Notes: generated by a model from the letters alone, not told the origin. Numbered from the stretch's first letter, positions 1 to 6,536 are shown. The stretch is 7,982 nt of DNA from an uncultured Treponema sp. (GCA_905373565.1 CAJPTT010000094.1:1-7982); one strand, 5' to 3'. Numbers and translations: made by a program.

Positions 1-1037
1 CCGTAGGGCAGCGGACGCTCTATGTTTCCGGGGAAGAGTCCGCCGGTCAGATACGCGGCCGAGCAGACCGGCTCGGCATTCCGCTCAAAAATATTGAACT
101 GCTCTGCACCAATTCGGTGGAAAATATCGAAAAAGTATTGAATAATCTCAATCCGCTTATCGTCATCATCGATTCGGTACAAACGCTCTTTTCTCCGCAG
201 GCGGGCACCATCCCGGGCACGATCAATCAGCTTAAATACTGCGCCAACGAATTGGTGCAGTGGGTAAAGGAGCGGGATGCAGCGCTCTTTCTTACCGCTC
301 ATGTAACAAAGGAAGGCGTTATCGCAGGGCCGAAGGTTCTGGAGCACATGGTCGATACCGTTATCTCTTTTGAGCGGAATGAAGATGATGTACGGTTCCT
401 CCGCGCCCTTAAAAACCGCTTCGGTTCGGTGGATGAGCTGGGGATTTTCAGGATGGATGAAAAAGGCTTGGCTGCCGTACAGGATCCCGCCGCGCTTTTT
501 ATCATTCAGCGGCAAGGTGAACTCCCCGCAGGATCTGCGACCGTACCGGTGTTTGAAGGCAGCCGCGTATTTATGGTAGAAATTCAGGCGCTTGCGGTAC
601 CCGCTAAGGGCACGATGACGCGCGTATTCTCCGATAAGATAGATTCCGCACGGGTCAGCCGCGTCGCCGCCGTACTGGAAAAACGGATAGGCTTGCGGTT
701 CTCCGATCAGGATATCTATATCAATGTTGCCGGCGGCATCCGGCTGCGGGAACCGGCTATCGATTTGGCCTTGGCGCTTGCGCTCTACTCTGCGCGGACG
801 GATATCCCCGCGCATAAAAACGAAGCGTTTATCGGAGAGCTTAGTCTTGCCGGTGAGATCAGACCGGTGCGCCGCTTAAAGCCGCTGATTAAAACCGCGC
901 AAAGCCTCGGCTTTACCCAACTCTATGTCCCGGCAGCCGCCGGCGACGGCGATGAGCCCGAACCTGCAATGCAAGGCATTTCCCGCATAGAAAACCTCGC
1001 CGAAACAATCAAACGCGCGTTCGGTACGGGGAAGTAA
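1..1037 (+). CDS. radA: DNA repair protein RadA (Sms), 5'-truncated by the window edge
   Basis: RadA is a RecA-like ATPase that helps process recombination intermediates and stalled forks in the cytoplasm. The reading frame is open from base 3, so the GTG at 117 is an internal codon and not the start. Visible in order are a LYVSGEES stretch near the left edge, a Walker B-like strand PLIVIIDSVQTL, the segment HVTKEGVIAGPKVLEHMVDT, and the RadA signature KNRFG at about 409-423. A C-terminal Lon-protease-like domain follows, with VEIQAL, DIYINVAGGIRLREPAIDLA and GELSLAGEIR. The N-terminal zinc finger and Walker A loop lie outside the window. The C-terminus is complete and ends in TAA. The Lon-like domain of RadA is known to lack protease activity and to act as a scaffold. 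No clear terminator follows, although an inverted repeat lies about 90 bases downstream. Identification is very secure; the upstream operon context cannot be seen. Confidence 0.97.
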   Translation, partial: VGQRTLYVSGEESAGQIRGRADRLGIPLKNIELLCTNSVENIEKVLNNLNPLIVIIDSVQTLFSPQAGTIPGTINQLKYCANELVQWVKERDAALFLTAHVTKEGVIAGPKVLEHMVDTVISFERNEDDVRFLRALKNRFGSVDELGIFRMDEKGLAAVQDPAALFIIQRQGELPAGSATVPVFEGSRVFMVEIQALAVPAKGTMTRVFSDKIDSARVSRVAAVLEKRIGLRFSDQDIYINVAGGIRLREPAIDLALALALYSARTDIPAHKNEAFIGELSLAGEIRPVRRLKPLIKTAQSLGFTQLYVPAAAGDGDEPEPAMQGISRIENLAETIKRAFGTGK

Positions 1038-1125
1038 AGGCCTCTTGTGTTCTGCTGTGACTGTGTGGAATCACTGCCATTCGTGGAGAATATGGTAAGA
1101 CTGCCTGATGCGTTCACCCTGGCGG

Positions 1126-1162
1126 CGGTTATAGCAACTTATGCTTAAATTTGCTATAACCG
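1126..1162. repeat. 12-bp perfect inverted repeat upstream of the antitoxin gene (candidate operator)
   Basis: The arms CGGTTATAGCAA (1126-1137) and TTGCTATAACCG (1151-1162) are exact reverse complements separated by 13 bases. The right arm contains TATAAC, a 5-of-6 match to a -10 box. The repeat ends 30 bases before the preferred antitoxin start at 1193. Toxin-antitoxin operons are commonly repressed through palindromes over their own promoter, so an operator is the favoured inference. An alternative is a stem-loop terminator for radA, but no run of T follows either arm. An integron attC site was considered and does not fit. Confidence 0.5.
1132..1160 (+). promoter_or_regulatory. Possible promoter of the toxin-antitoxin remnant
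   Basis: The sequence shows TATAAC at 1155-1160 as a -10 box (5 of 6) and TAGCAA at 1132-1137 as a -35 box (only 3 of 6), with a 17-base spacer. Transcription would start near 1167, leaving about 26 bases of leader that include the ribosome binding site. Both hexamers fall in the arms of the inverted repeat, which suits autorepression. The weak -35 makes this a tentative call. Confidence 0.3.
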
Positions 1163-1180
1163 TGTTGATTAGAAATGCCC

Positions 1181-1186
1181 AAGGAG
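1181..1186 (+). promoter_or_regulatory. Ribosome binding site that fixes the antitoxin start
   Basis: AAGGAG lies six bases before the ATG at 1193. It sits inside the longer reading frame that begins at the ATG at 1175, so it supports the internal ATG and argues against 1175. The upstream ATG has no purine-rich site at a suitable distance. Confidence 0.7.
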
Positions 1187-1192
1187 CTATTT

Positions 1193-1414
1193 ATGCTTGC
1201 AGTAAAAGGAATTATTCGTGGCAATACGGTCGTTTTGGATGCAGCGGCTGTTCGAGAATATCAAGGTAAAACAGCTCTGGTAACCATTATTGACGATGTT
1301 GCTATATCTGAAAAAACTATTGGCGTAAACCTTGACATGTTTGTTAAACCGACCGAAAGAGGAAAAAATGCGGATATTTATCTAAAGGAACTGAGGAATG
1401 GCGATCGGGTATAA
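1193..1414 (+). CDS. Small antitoxin-like protein, partner of a truncated PIN toxin
   Basis: This 73-residue protein begins MLAVKGIIRGNTVVLD. A short beta-strand opening of this kind is seen in small antitoxin families that precede VapC/PIN toxins. It ends with a charged stretch containing YLKELRNGDRV, which resembles toxin-binding tails of VapB-like antitoxins. The start at 1193 is chosen over the in-frame ATG at 1175 because AAGGAG sits six bases upstream of it. The last 17 bases overlap the start of a second frame encoding the N-terminus of a PIN-domain toxin. That gene order and overlap are typical of vapBC operons and are the main support for the call. No recognised DNA-binding motif is obvious. 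If the toxin is indeed lost, this gene is an orphan antitoxin, either decaying or kept to neutralise a related toxin elsewhere. The exact family is uncertain and no symbol is given. Confidence 0.6.
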   Translation: MLAVKGIIRGNTVVLDAAAVREYQGKTALVTIIDDVAISEKTIGVNLDMFVKPTERGKNADIYLKELRNGDRV

Positions 1415-1499
1415 CAAAATCTTTGTTGACACCGCAATTTTTATCTATTTTAAAATTACCTCAGCTCAAATACCATCTCTATCTGTGCGTCAAAGCTGA
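1398..1499 (+). pseudogene. Truncated PIN-domain (VapC-type) toxin remnant
   Basis: The frame opens with ATG at 1398, ten bases after AAGGA and overlapping the antitoxin stop. It reads MAIGYNKIFVDTAIFIYF. The segment KIFVDTAIFIYF matches the typical first strand of PIN-domain ribonucleases, with the first metal-binding Asp at residue 11. Homology ends at about base 1451. The following residues KITSAQIPSLSVRQS come from reading through the end of the opposite-strand SIMPL gene, and the frame stops at 1497-1499. A full VapC is about 130 residues with three or four acidic active-site positions, so this 33-residue product cannot be an active nuclease. The break coincides with the SIMPL stop codon (1456-1458), which suggests a deletion joining the two genes. 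Only about 18 residues support the assignment, but the overlap with an antitoxin-like gene strengthens it. Confidence 0.6.
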
Positions 1500-2211
1500 T
1501 TTTCCCGATTGGAGCGCCGCCTGACGCCGAAACGTCTGCTGCTGTCTTTGCGTATGCAACCCGATTTTGTGCCATAGCATTGTACCCGTTTCCGTTCCAA
1601 TCGGAATAAGAGAGAATTTCCGACATACGGATAATTTTACCGAGCGAAGGTTGATGATTGCCGCTTGATGCCGCTTCACACAAGAGCTGCGATTTTTCTT
1701 CCGCGGCCTTTACCGCATTACGCCGCGCTTCATCCTTGTATTTTTTAATGTCTTTTGCCGAAAACCGGACATCGTTAATTCGATCGATACCGCTATTCAC
1801 TAAGTCCGTTAAGAACGGTTCATAATTATCCAAGTTTGTAATCACTGCTGAAATATTCTGAGTAATTTCATAATAGAGGAATTTAGGCATATCGGAATTG
1901 TAGGAGTATCGAGGATGAATGGTAAGGTTTTCTGCCGTAACGTCTTTTTGTTCAATACCGTATTGGCTGAAAAGAGTATTCGTTTTTTGCATCGCCGTAT
2001 CGTGGCGCTGTTTTGCCGCACTAAGATCGTTTGCCTGCGAAACAACCGAAAAAGAGATCGTTGCCTGATCGGGTGAAACGTACACGGTTGCCTTGCCAAC
2101 GACGCTGATGCAATGTTCTTGCGCGGTGTTTTTACCGGTGCACGATGTACTGAGCAGTACGGGGCAAACGGTAATCAACGAAAACATAATCAAACGAATA
2201 TATCTATTCAT
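1456..2211 (-). CDS. SIMPL-domain (DUF541) lipoprotein
   Basis: This 251-residue envelope protein has a short basic start and a hydrophobic segment (about residues 5-20), followed by LLSTSC with Cys24 as the likely lipidated residue. Spirochaetal lipoboxes tolerate this loose form. The mature part fits the SIMPL/DUF541 fold: an opening strand ISVVGKATVYVSPDQATISF (about 35-54), GIEQKDVTAENLTIHPRY in the middle, an amphipathic helix DEARRNAVKAAEEKSQLL, and a closing strand GKISFDAQIEMVFELR. SIMPL proteins are periplasmic or surface proteins of poorly defined function; some relatives form oligomers or affect stress tolerance. The start is supported by AGGAGG at 2216-2221, four bases before ATG, a rather short spacing. 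It lies 91 bases downstream of galK on the same strand and may be co-transcribed with it. It converges on the toxin remnant, and its tail supplies the last codons of that remnant's frame. Confidence 0.85.
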   Translation of the reverse strand: MNRYIRLIMFSLITVCPVLLSTSCTGKNTAQEHCISVVGKATVYVSPDQATISFSVVSQANDLSAAKQRHDTAMQKTNTLFSQYGIEQKDVTAENLTIHPRYSYNSDMPKFLYYEITQNISAVITNLDNYEPFLTDLVNSGIDRINDVRFSAKDIKKYKDEARRNAVKAAEEKSQLLCEAASSGNHQPSLGKIIRMSEILSYSDWNGNGYNAMAQNRVAYAKTAADVSASGGAPIGKISFDAQIEMVFELR

Positions 2212-2249
2212 AGAACCTCCTAATCGATAAATATAGGAAAGCCGATAAT

Positions 2250-2265
2250 CCGCTTATAGAAGCGG
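2250..2265. repeat. Short hairpin between galK and the SIMPL gene
   Basis: CCGCTT (2250-2255) and AAGCGG (2260-2265) form a perfect 6-bp stem with a 4-base loop in the 91-base gap. Reading leftward, it is not followed by a T run, so it is not a convincing terminator. It could be a processing or RNA-stability element, or chance. Confidence 0.3.
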
Positions 2266-2302
2266 TATAGGGATAAATAAAAATAATAGGGCACCCATAG
2301 TG

Positions 2303-3517
2303 TTAAACCCTGTGTGCGCCGTCTCCCGCTTCGCAGGCAAAAAAGGAAGCCGTCAAGCCTGTCTTTTCGGTATAGGCTTTGCCGACACGAGCGGTAAATT
2401 CCGCAACGGCATCTTTTTGCACTAAGGCAATGGCACAACCGCCGAATCCCGCACCGGTCATGCGTGCTCCTAAGCAGCCCCGCTCGGCGTTAGCGGTATC
2501 GGCGAGCGCATCAAGCTCAATGCCGGTTACTTCATAGTCGCGCCGCAGCGAGTCATGGGATGCCTTGAGCAGTTCACCGAGTTTCGGCAAGTTACCGGCT
2601 TTTAGCGCTGCGACCGCAGCAAGAACCCGTTCGTTTTCCGTAATACAATGGCGCACCCGTTTAAAGATACACTCATCGGTTATTGCCGCCTCAACCGCAC
2701 TCAAATCGGCGGAAGTCAAGTCGCAGAGATTGTAAACGGTCTTAATCTTCTGTAAAAGAGCGAGTCCTTCCATACATTCGGCGCAGCGTTCATTATACTT
2801 TGAGTCCACAAGTGCACGTTGCTTATTGGAGTTCATCACGACAATACGGTAATCACCTAGAACAAGCGGTACGTATTCATATTCAAGCGTTGCCGTATCA
2901 AGCAGCATCGCGCATTCTTTTTTACCCATTGCAATACTGAATTGATCCATAATTCCGCACTGCATATTCATAAAGGTATGCTCCGATTCTTGCCCCATTT
3001 TGGCAAGTGTTACCGCATCAACCTTAAAACCGAACAATTCGGCGACTGCACGCCCGAATCCGACTTCCAGCGCAGCCGATGAAGAAATACCGCCGCCTGC
3101 AGGCAGTTTACTGAAGAACAATACCTCAAAACCGCTTGTCAGTTTGTATCCGCCTTTTTGCAGCATCGCGAGCATACCGTTCAAATAGTTCGCATATTGA
3201 TTTTCTCTCCGGTAGCAGAAGGTTTCCGTAGAAGAAAATTCAAGCGCGCCCGGAAACCGTATATCATCATAGATAATCGTCGTATCAGCTCTCTTGCGCA
3301 GCAGCACATAAAGGTACCGGTCGATCGCCGCAGGAAATACCTTCCCGCCGTTATAGTCGATATGTTCTCCGATAATATTGATACGGGCAGGGGAGGCAAT
3401 CATCATGATTTCTTCCGTACCTGCTCCGTACCGCTCGGTAAAGGCCTTTGTCAATTCCGCCTTCATCTTATCTTCCGGCAAATCGGTTAAAAACTGTATA
3501 AATTCATGCTGTGTCAT
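2303..3517 (-). CDS. galK: Galactokinase
   Basis: GalK phosphorylates alpha-D-galactose to galactose-1-phosphate with ATP, the first committed step of the Leloir pathway, in the cytoplasm. The 404-residue length is close to the family norm of about 390. All GHMP-kinase hallmarks are present: the galactokinase signature SPARINIIGEHIDYNGG (42-58), the phosphate-binding glycine/serine loop LPAGGGISSSAA (138-149), the catalytic Asp191 in MQCGIMDQFS, and the C-terminal motif MTGAGFGGCA (353-362). The ATG at 3517 is preceded by GGAGG (3525-3529) at seven bases, a good start. No galT, galE or galactose transporter lies next to it in this window, so the rest of the pathway must be elsewhere. A SIMPL lipoprotein gene follows on the same strand, and a large inverted repeat separates galK from the upstream membrane-protein pair. 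Confidence 0.96.
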   Translation of the reverse strand: MTQHEFIQFLTDLPEDKMKAELTKAFTERYGAGTEEIMMIASPARINIIGEHIDYNGGKVFPAAIDRYLYVLLRKRADTTIIYDDIRFPGALEFSSTETFCYRRENQYANYLNGMLAMLQKGGYKLTSGFEVLFFSKLPAGGGISSSAALEVGFGRAVAELFGFKVDAVTLAKMGQESEHTFMNMQCGIMDQFSIAMGKKECAMLLDTATLEYEYVPLVLGDYRIVVMNSNKQRALVDSKYNERCAECMEGLALLQKIKTVYNLCDLTSADLSAVEAAITDECIFKRVRHCITENERVLAAVAALKAGNLPKLGELLKASHDSLRRDYEVTGIELDALADTANAERGCLGARMTGAGFGGCAIALVQKDAVAEFTARVGKAYTEKTGLTASFFACEAGDGAHRV

Positions 3518-3540
3518 AGGTTGTCCTCCAGGGCAATCGC

Positions 3541-3569
3541 ATCAGATGCTTTCCTAAATAGCCCCTCAA
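3541..3569 (-). promoter_or_regulatory. Possible galK promoter
   Basis: Read on the - strand, TTGAGG (3564-3569) and TCTGAT (3541-3546) are separated by 17 bases. Each matches the sigma-70 consensus at 4 of 6 positions. Transcription would start near 3534, giving a leader of about 16 bases with the GGAGG site. The -35 box overlaps the base of the large inverted repeat by two bases, so folding or protein binding there could affect galK expression. This is a moderate match only. Confidence 0.35.
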
Positions 3570-3634
3570 AATAATGGGTCTATCCACCCAGAATTGAACC
3601 TGCGGTTCAAATGGGTGTCTCGCCCCATTATTTT
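3568..3634. terminator. Nested 67-bp inverted repeat, probable bidirectional terminator
   Basis: Three perfect stems are nested. The outer stem pairs AAAATAATGGG (3568-3578) with CCCATTATTTT (3624-3634). The middle stem pairs CACCCA (3585-3590) with TGGGTG (3612-3617). The inner stem pairs TTGAACC (3594-3600) with GGTTCAA (3604-3610) around the loop TGC. A symmetric six-by-six internal loop lies between the outer and middle stems. Because the outer stem ends in A/T, each strand finishes with a U-rich tract after a G/C-containing stem, as in bidirectional intrinsic terminators. It sits 37 bases past the stop of the membrane-protein pair, so ending that transcript is its likeliest role. It is longer and more elaborate than a usual terminator and could instead be a dispersed palindromic element. 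Confidence 0.55.
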
Positions 3635-3671
3635 GCGGTATTTGCTTTATTCATCTAATGCGTTTGCCCTA

Positions 3672-4934
3672 TTATCCAAAAAATGAAAGATCTGCGATGA
3701 CGGTATCGATCCGTCGATTGATAATATGAGTGACGGTAAACGTTATCCGCCCGCAAGTGATTCTCTCTTTAGTATGCGGCAAATATCCCCATTTTTCAAG
3801 TAGAAAACCGCCGAGCGTGTCATAATAATCGGAGTGAAAATCGGTGTGCAGCAATTCGTTGCAATCTTCCAGCTTGAGCGCACCGGGAATGACAAGCTGC
3901 GATGTATTGATAAAGCGCACCGAACGCATCGGGTCGTTCCGCGCCTTGCCGTACTCATCCTGCACCGTACTGAACACCGCGGCGATAATATCATCCATCG
4001 TAATAAGCCCTGCCACGCCGCCGTGTTCATCGATGACGATTGCGATATTTTGCATCTTGGCGTTCATCACTTTGATAATAGAAAAGATGGAAGCTCCCTC
4101 GGGAACAAAAATCGCAGGACGCTGCAAAGCATCAAGTTCAGGCTCCCGCCGCTCCTGCAAAGCAAACAGCAGCGTCTTATAATGGATAATACCGGTAACG
4201 GTCTTTGTTTCGGAATCGTAGACAGGCAATCGGGAAAAACGGCTGCGGCGGAACTGTTCAATGACTTGCGGAAAAGCCGCGGCGGAATCAACGTAAGTAA
4301 TCGCCGTACGCGGCGTCATAATATTGCGGAGTTTTACATCCTGCAGCAAAACGGCTTTGCGCAGCAGCGCTTCTTCTCCGGCGGCCAGTGCGCCGTCTTC
4401 TTGCCCGATATGTACGAGCAGCTGGAGGTCTTTTTCCTTGAGTGTATCCGGCGTAGTTTTGGGGCGGGCATTACACAGCCTGAGCACCGCTTTTGTCAAC
4501 AGCGAGAACACCGCCACAATGGGGCGGAGTAGTGTGTAGCACACATACAACGGCAGCGAGGCTTTCTTGCCGATCGATTCCGCCCGTTCTGCTGCCAAGG
4601 CTTTAGGGAAAATTTCGGCAAGGATGATGATGAGCACGGTAATAACCGCAGTTGCTGCGGGAACTGCCTGCGCGCCGAACACATTGAGGGTAAAGGCGGT
4701 AATAAGTCCCGAGTTCAGCGTGTTGACAAAATTAGTGCCGATAAGCGCAGTCGTAACGATTTTTTCTTTCATCTCCACCAGCCGAGCTAACCGTTGAGCA
4801 TTTCTGCGGGAGTTTTTTTTGAGAGTGCGGTATTCCGATCGCGTAATAGCAGTTACCGCCGTTTCGGTACCGGAAAAAAAGGCTGCGCAGGCGAGCAGTA
4901 TAATTATTTCAACACTGATAACAACAAGGTTCAT
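3672..4934 (-). CDS. CNNM/CBS/CorC-type membrane protein (second of tandem pair)
   Basis: This 420-residue inner-membrane protein belongs to the HlyC/CorC (TlyC) family, whose members are linked to Mg2+ or other divalent-cation export; old hemolysin labels are poorly supported. Domains run as follows. A CNNM (DUF21) transmembrane domain covers about 1-155, with hydrophobic segments near 4-20, 60-85, 95-113 and 127-150, plus ETAVTAI and LAEIFPKALAAE. A CBS pair covers about 200-325, with NIMTPRT, RFSRLPVYD and IDEHGGVAGLITMDDI. A C-terminal CorC/HlyC domain covers about 340-415 and includes YYDTLGGFLLEKWGYLP. Its ATG overlaps the stop of the upstream paralogue in ATGA, which suggests translational coupling; GGAAGA just before the ATG is a weak ribosome site. 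The two proteins may act together or as a heterodimer (inference), since CBS/CNNM proteins dimerise. The family is secure, but the transported ion is unknown. Confidence 0.9.
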   Translation of the reverse strand: MNLVVISVEIIILLACAAFFSGTETAVTAITRSEYRTLKKNSRRNAQRLARLVEMKEKIVTTALIGTNFVNTLNSGLITAFTLNVFGAQAVPAATAVITVLIIILAEIFPKALAAERAESIGKKASLPLYVCYTLLRPIVAVFSLLTKAVLRLCNARPKTTPDTLKEKDLQLLVHIGQEDGALAAGEEALLRKAVLLQDVKLRNIMTPRTAITYVDSAAAFPQVIEQFRRSRFSRLPVYDSETKTVTGIIHYKTLLFALQERREPELDALQRPAIFVPEGASIFSIIKVMNAKMQNIAIVIDEHGGVAGLITMDDIIAAVFSTVQDEYGKARNDPMRSVRFINTSQLVIPGALKLEDCNELLHTDFHSDYYDTLGGFLLEKWGYLPHTKERITCGRITFTVTHIINRRIDTVIADLSFFG

Positions 4935-6490
4935 TCTTCCGCCTGCATCCGCACTTCAACTTGCTCAATGCGGTTTGCTTCAACCCTCGTTACGGTAAAA
5001 CGATACGGCTCAACGGTGATTGCATAACCTGCCGCCGGAATTTCCCCTGCTTTCTCCATAATGTAGCCGCCAATGGTGTCGCTATATTGCGATTCAAGGT
5101 TGAGGTTCAGCTTTTCGTTTAAGTCGGCAAGCCTCGTAATACCTGCGATGGTGAAGACTTCCTGTTCTTCAGCTTCATTACGAGCGGTTCCTGTATTATC
5201 GCCTCCTATACCATCGGCTCCTGTCCGTATCGGTGCGGTTGGGGATGTACTTGTCGGCATGGAGTTTAATGCGGTCTCCGCAGGTGTTATACCGAATTCA
5301 TTTGCCGCCGATGTCGCGCCGGCTTCGGTTGCCGCTATAGCCGCTGCCTGCCCGAGTTTGCTTACCGTCGGTAGAGCTGTTGATGTGTTATTAGGTACAG
5401 CCTGTGCCGTTCCTGCCGTATCGGCGTGTATGCTGATATCCGCCGCAACGGTGTGAGTGTTCACGCCAGCCCGTACATCATATTCGTCAAGAATACTGCC
5501 GAATATTTCTTCACTGACATCCTCGACGGTTATCAATCCTGCAGTGCCGCCGTACTCGTCAAGCACAATAGCCATCGTTTGCTGTTCGGTATGGAATTTT
5601 TTTTCCACTTGAGCGAGCTTCGTTGTTTCAAACACAAAAAGCGGTTTACGCAGATAGGCGCTTACCTGAAAGGCGGCGCTTCCGTCCAAGTATTCGGGGG
5701 AAAAGAGAAAGTCTTTAATATAGAAGAAACCTTGTATATCATCGATATTCGTGCTGTACACAGGGAAACGGGAAAACCGGGATTTTTTTGATAAGTCAAT
5801 GATTTCCGATGCAGATGCGCTGATGTGAATAGCCGCGATGTCTCGCCGCGGCGTCATTACGCTGCGGACGGAAAAGTCGCCGTAGCGGAGAATGTTCGTC
5901 AGCACGGTGCGTTCATCGCTGCCGATAAAGCCGCTTTCTTCCCGCGCCTGAAAAAACTCGCGTAAATCGGCCTCGGTAACGGTTGCGGTATTTTGCGCTT
6001 CACGGATGCCGCAAAGCCGCAGTAGTACACCGGTAATCGCCGAAAAAAGCGTAACAACCGGTGAAAAAATCGCCATCAATAATAGAATGAATCGGGCAAA
6101 GGCAAGGCTCAAGGCATCGGGGTACACCAATGCAATCGACTTAGGCAAAATTTCGCCGAAGATCAGCAACAGCACCGTACCTGCGGCGACCGCAATACCC
6201 AGTCCGGAATCCCCGAATATCCGCAGCGCGGCAGCAGTCAGCACTACGGAAATAGCGATGTTGACAATACTATTCCCTATCAAAATCGTCGATAAAAATT
6301 TTTGTTTGTTTTGTAGAATTTTTTCCGCCCGTGCCGCCGCACGGTTATTCCGTTCGCGCAAAAAACGCAGCTTGAGCTTATTCAAAGACAAGAACGCCGT
6401 TTCCGCCGACGAAAAAAACATCGACAGCAAAAACAGCGCCAACAAACTGACGAGCAGTAAGATTATATGCGGGGGTTCTCCAGTATCCAT
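4931..6490 (-). CDS. CNNM/CBS/CorC-type membrane protein with long Ala/Thr-rich linker (first of tandem pair)
   Basis: This 519-residue paralogue of its downstream neighbour has the same layout. The CNNM transmembrane domain (about 8-160) contains FFSSAETAFLSLN and FGEILPKSIAL. The CBS pair (about 205-335) contains SVMTPRRDI, RFSRFPVYS and LDEYGGTAGLITVEDV. The CorC/HlyC domain (about 444-515) contains FTIAGITRLADLNEKL and YSDTIGGYIMEKAGEIP. Between DEYD (335-338) and FTIAG (446-450) lie about 100 residues of low-complexity sequence, where the neighbour has about 20. Forty of residues 341-440 are Ala or Thr. The frame stays open through this insert, so it is not a sequencing break. Family members are implicated in divalent-cation export. 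The ATG at 6490 has no Shine-Dalgarno sequence. The best promoter starts transcription only a few bases upstream, so initiation may be near-leaderless. This gene heads the leftward pair and overlaps the next gene by 4 bp. Confidence 0.9.
   Translation of the reverse strand: MDTGEPPHIILLLVSLLALFLLSMFFSSAETAFLSLNKLKLRFLRERNNRAAARAEKILQNKQKFLSTILIGNSIVNIAISVVLTAAALRIFGDSGLGIAVAAGTVLLLIFGEILPKSIALVYPDALSLAFARFILLLMAIFSPVVTLFSAITGVLLRLCGIREAQNTATVTEADLREFFQAREESGFIGSDERTVLTNILRYGDFSVRSVMTPRRDIAAIHISASASEIIDLSKKSRFSRFPVYSTNIDDIQGFFYIKDFLFSPEYLDGSAAFQVSAYLRKPLFVFETTKLAQVEKKFHTEQQTMAIVLDEYGGTAGLITVEDVSEEIFGSILDEYDVRAGVNTHTVAADISIHADTAGTAQAVPNNTSTALPTVSKLGQAAAIAATEAGATSAANEFGITPAETALNSMPTSTSPTAPIRTGADGIGGDNTGTARNEAEEQEVFTIAGITRLADLNEKLNLNLESQYSDTIGGYIMEKAGEIPAAGYAITVEPYRFTVTRVEANRIEQVEVRMQAEE
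5171..5473 (-). other. Low-complexity Ala/Thr/Gly/Ser/Pro linker-coding segment
   Basis: This stretch encodes residues 340-440 of the first CNNM/CBS protein. It joins the CBS pair to the CorC/HlyC domain. Of residues 341-440, 23 are Ala, 17 Thr, 10 Gly, 7 Ser and 6 Pro, and no transmembrane segment or clear repeat unit is seen. The composition suggests a flexible, disordered cytoplasmic tether. The neighbouring paralogue lacks it. Confidence 0.75.
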
Positions 6491-6502
6491 ATTCGATGGA
6501 AT

Positions 6503-6531
6503 ATTTTACCATGAAAGATAAATACGCTCAA
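6503..6531 (-). promoter_or_regulatory. Promoter for the leftward membrane-protein operon
   Basis: On the - strand TTGAGC (6526-6531, 4 of 6) and TAAAAT (6503-6508, 5 of 6) are separated by exactly 17 bases. This is the best sigma-70-like match seen in the intergenic regions. Transcription would start near 6496, only about five to seven bases before the ATG at 6490, which fits the absence of a Shine-Dalgarno site. Confidence 0.5.
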
Positions 6532-6536
6532 TAAGC

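Noticed and set aside
117..1037. radA starting at the GTG at 117
   Set aside because: RadA-like sequence (LYVSGEES and onward) continues in frame upstream to the left edge, so the GTG is internal.
1126..1162. Integron attC site
   Set aside because: The arms begin with GTT and end with AAC, the opposite order to attC core sites (RYYYAAC ... GTTRRRY). The middle bases do not match the purine/pyrimidine pattern either.
1175..1192. Antitoxin start at the upstream ATG (1175)
   Set aside because: No ribosome binding site precedes it, and the AAGGAG inside this stretch is placed ideally for the ATG at 1193.
2281..2305. Intrinsic terminator just after galK
   Set aside because: There is a T-rich tract on the - strand, but only a 4-bp stem with a long loop precedes it, which is too weak to call.
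3585..3617. tRNA gene, because of the GGTTCAA T-arm-like sequence
   Set aside because: No anticodon arm, D arm or acceptor stem of tRNA size could be matched; the symmetry is that of a simple nested hairpin.
3834..4532. A 232-codon open frame on the + strand opposite the second CNNM/CBS gene
   Set aside because: It lies wholly antisense to a well-supported gene, its product resembles no family I know, and long shadow frames are common opposite GC-balanced genes.
5073..5456. A 127-codon + strand frame opposite the Ala/Thr-rich linker
   Set aside because: It is antisense to an in-frame coding segment. Its Ala/Val-rich composition is explained by reading the complement of Ala/Thr codons.
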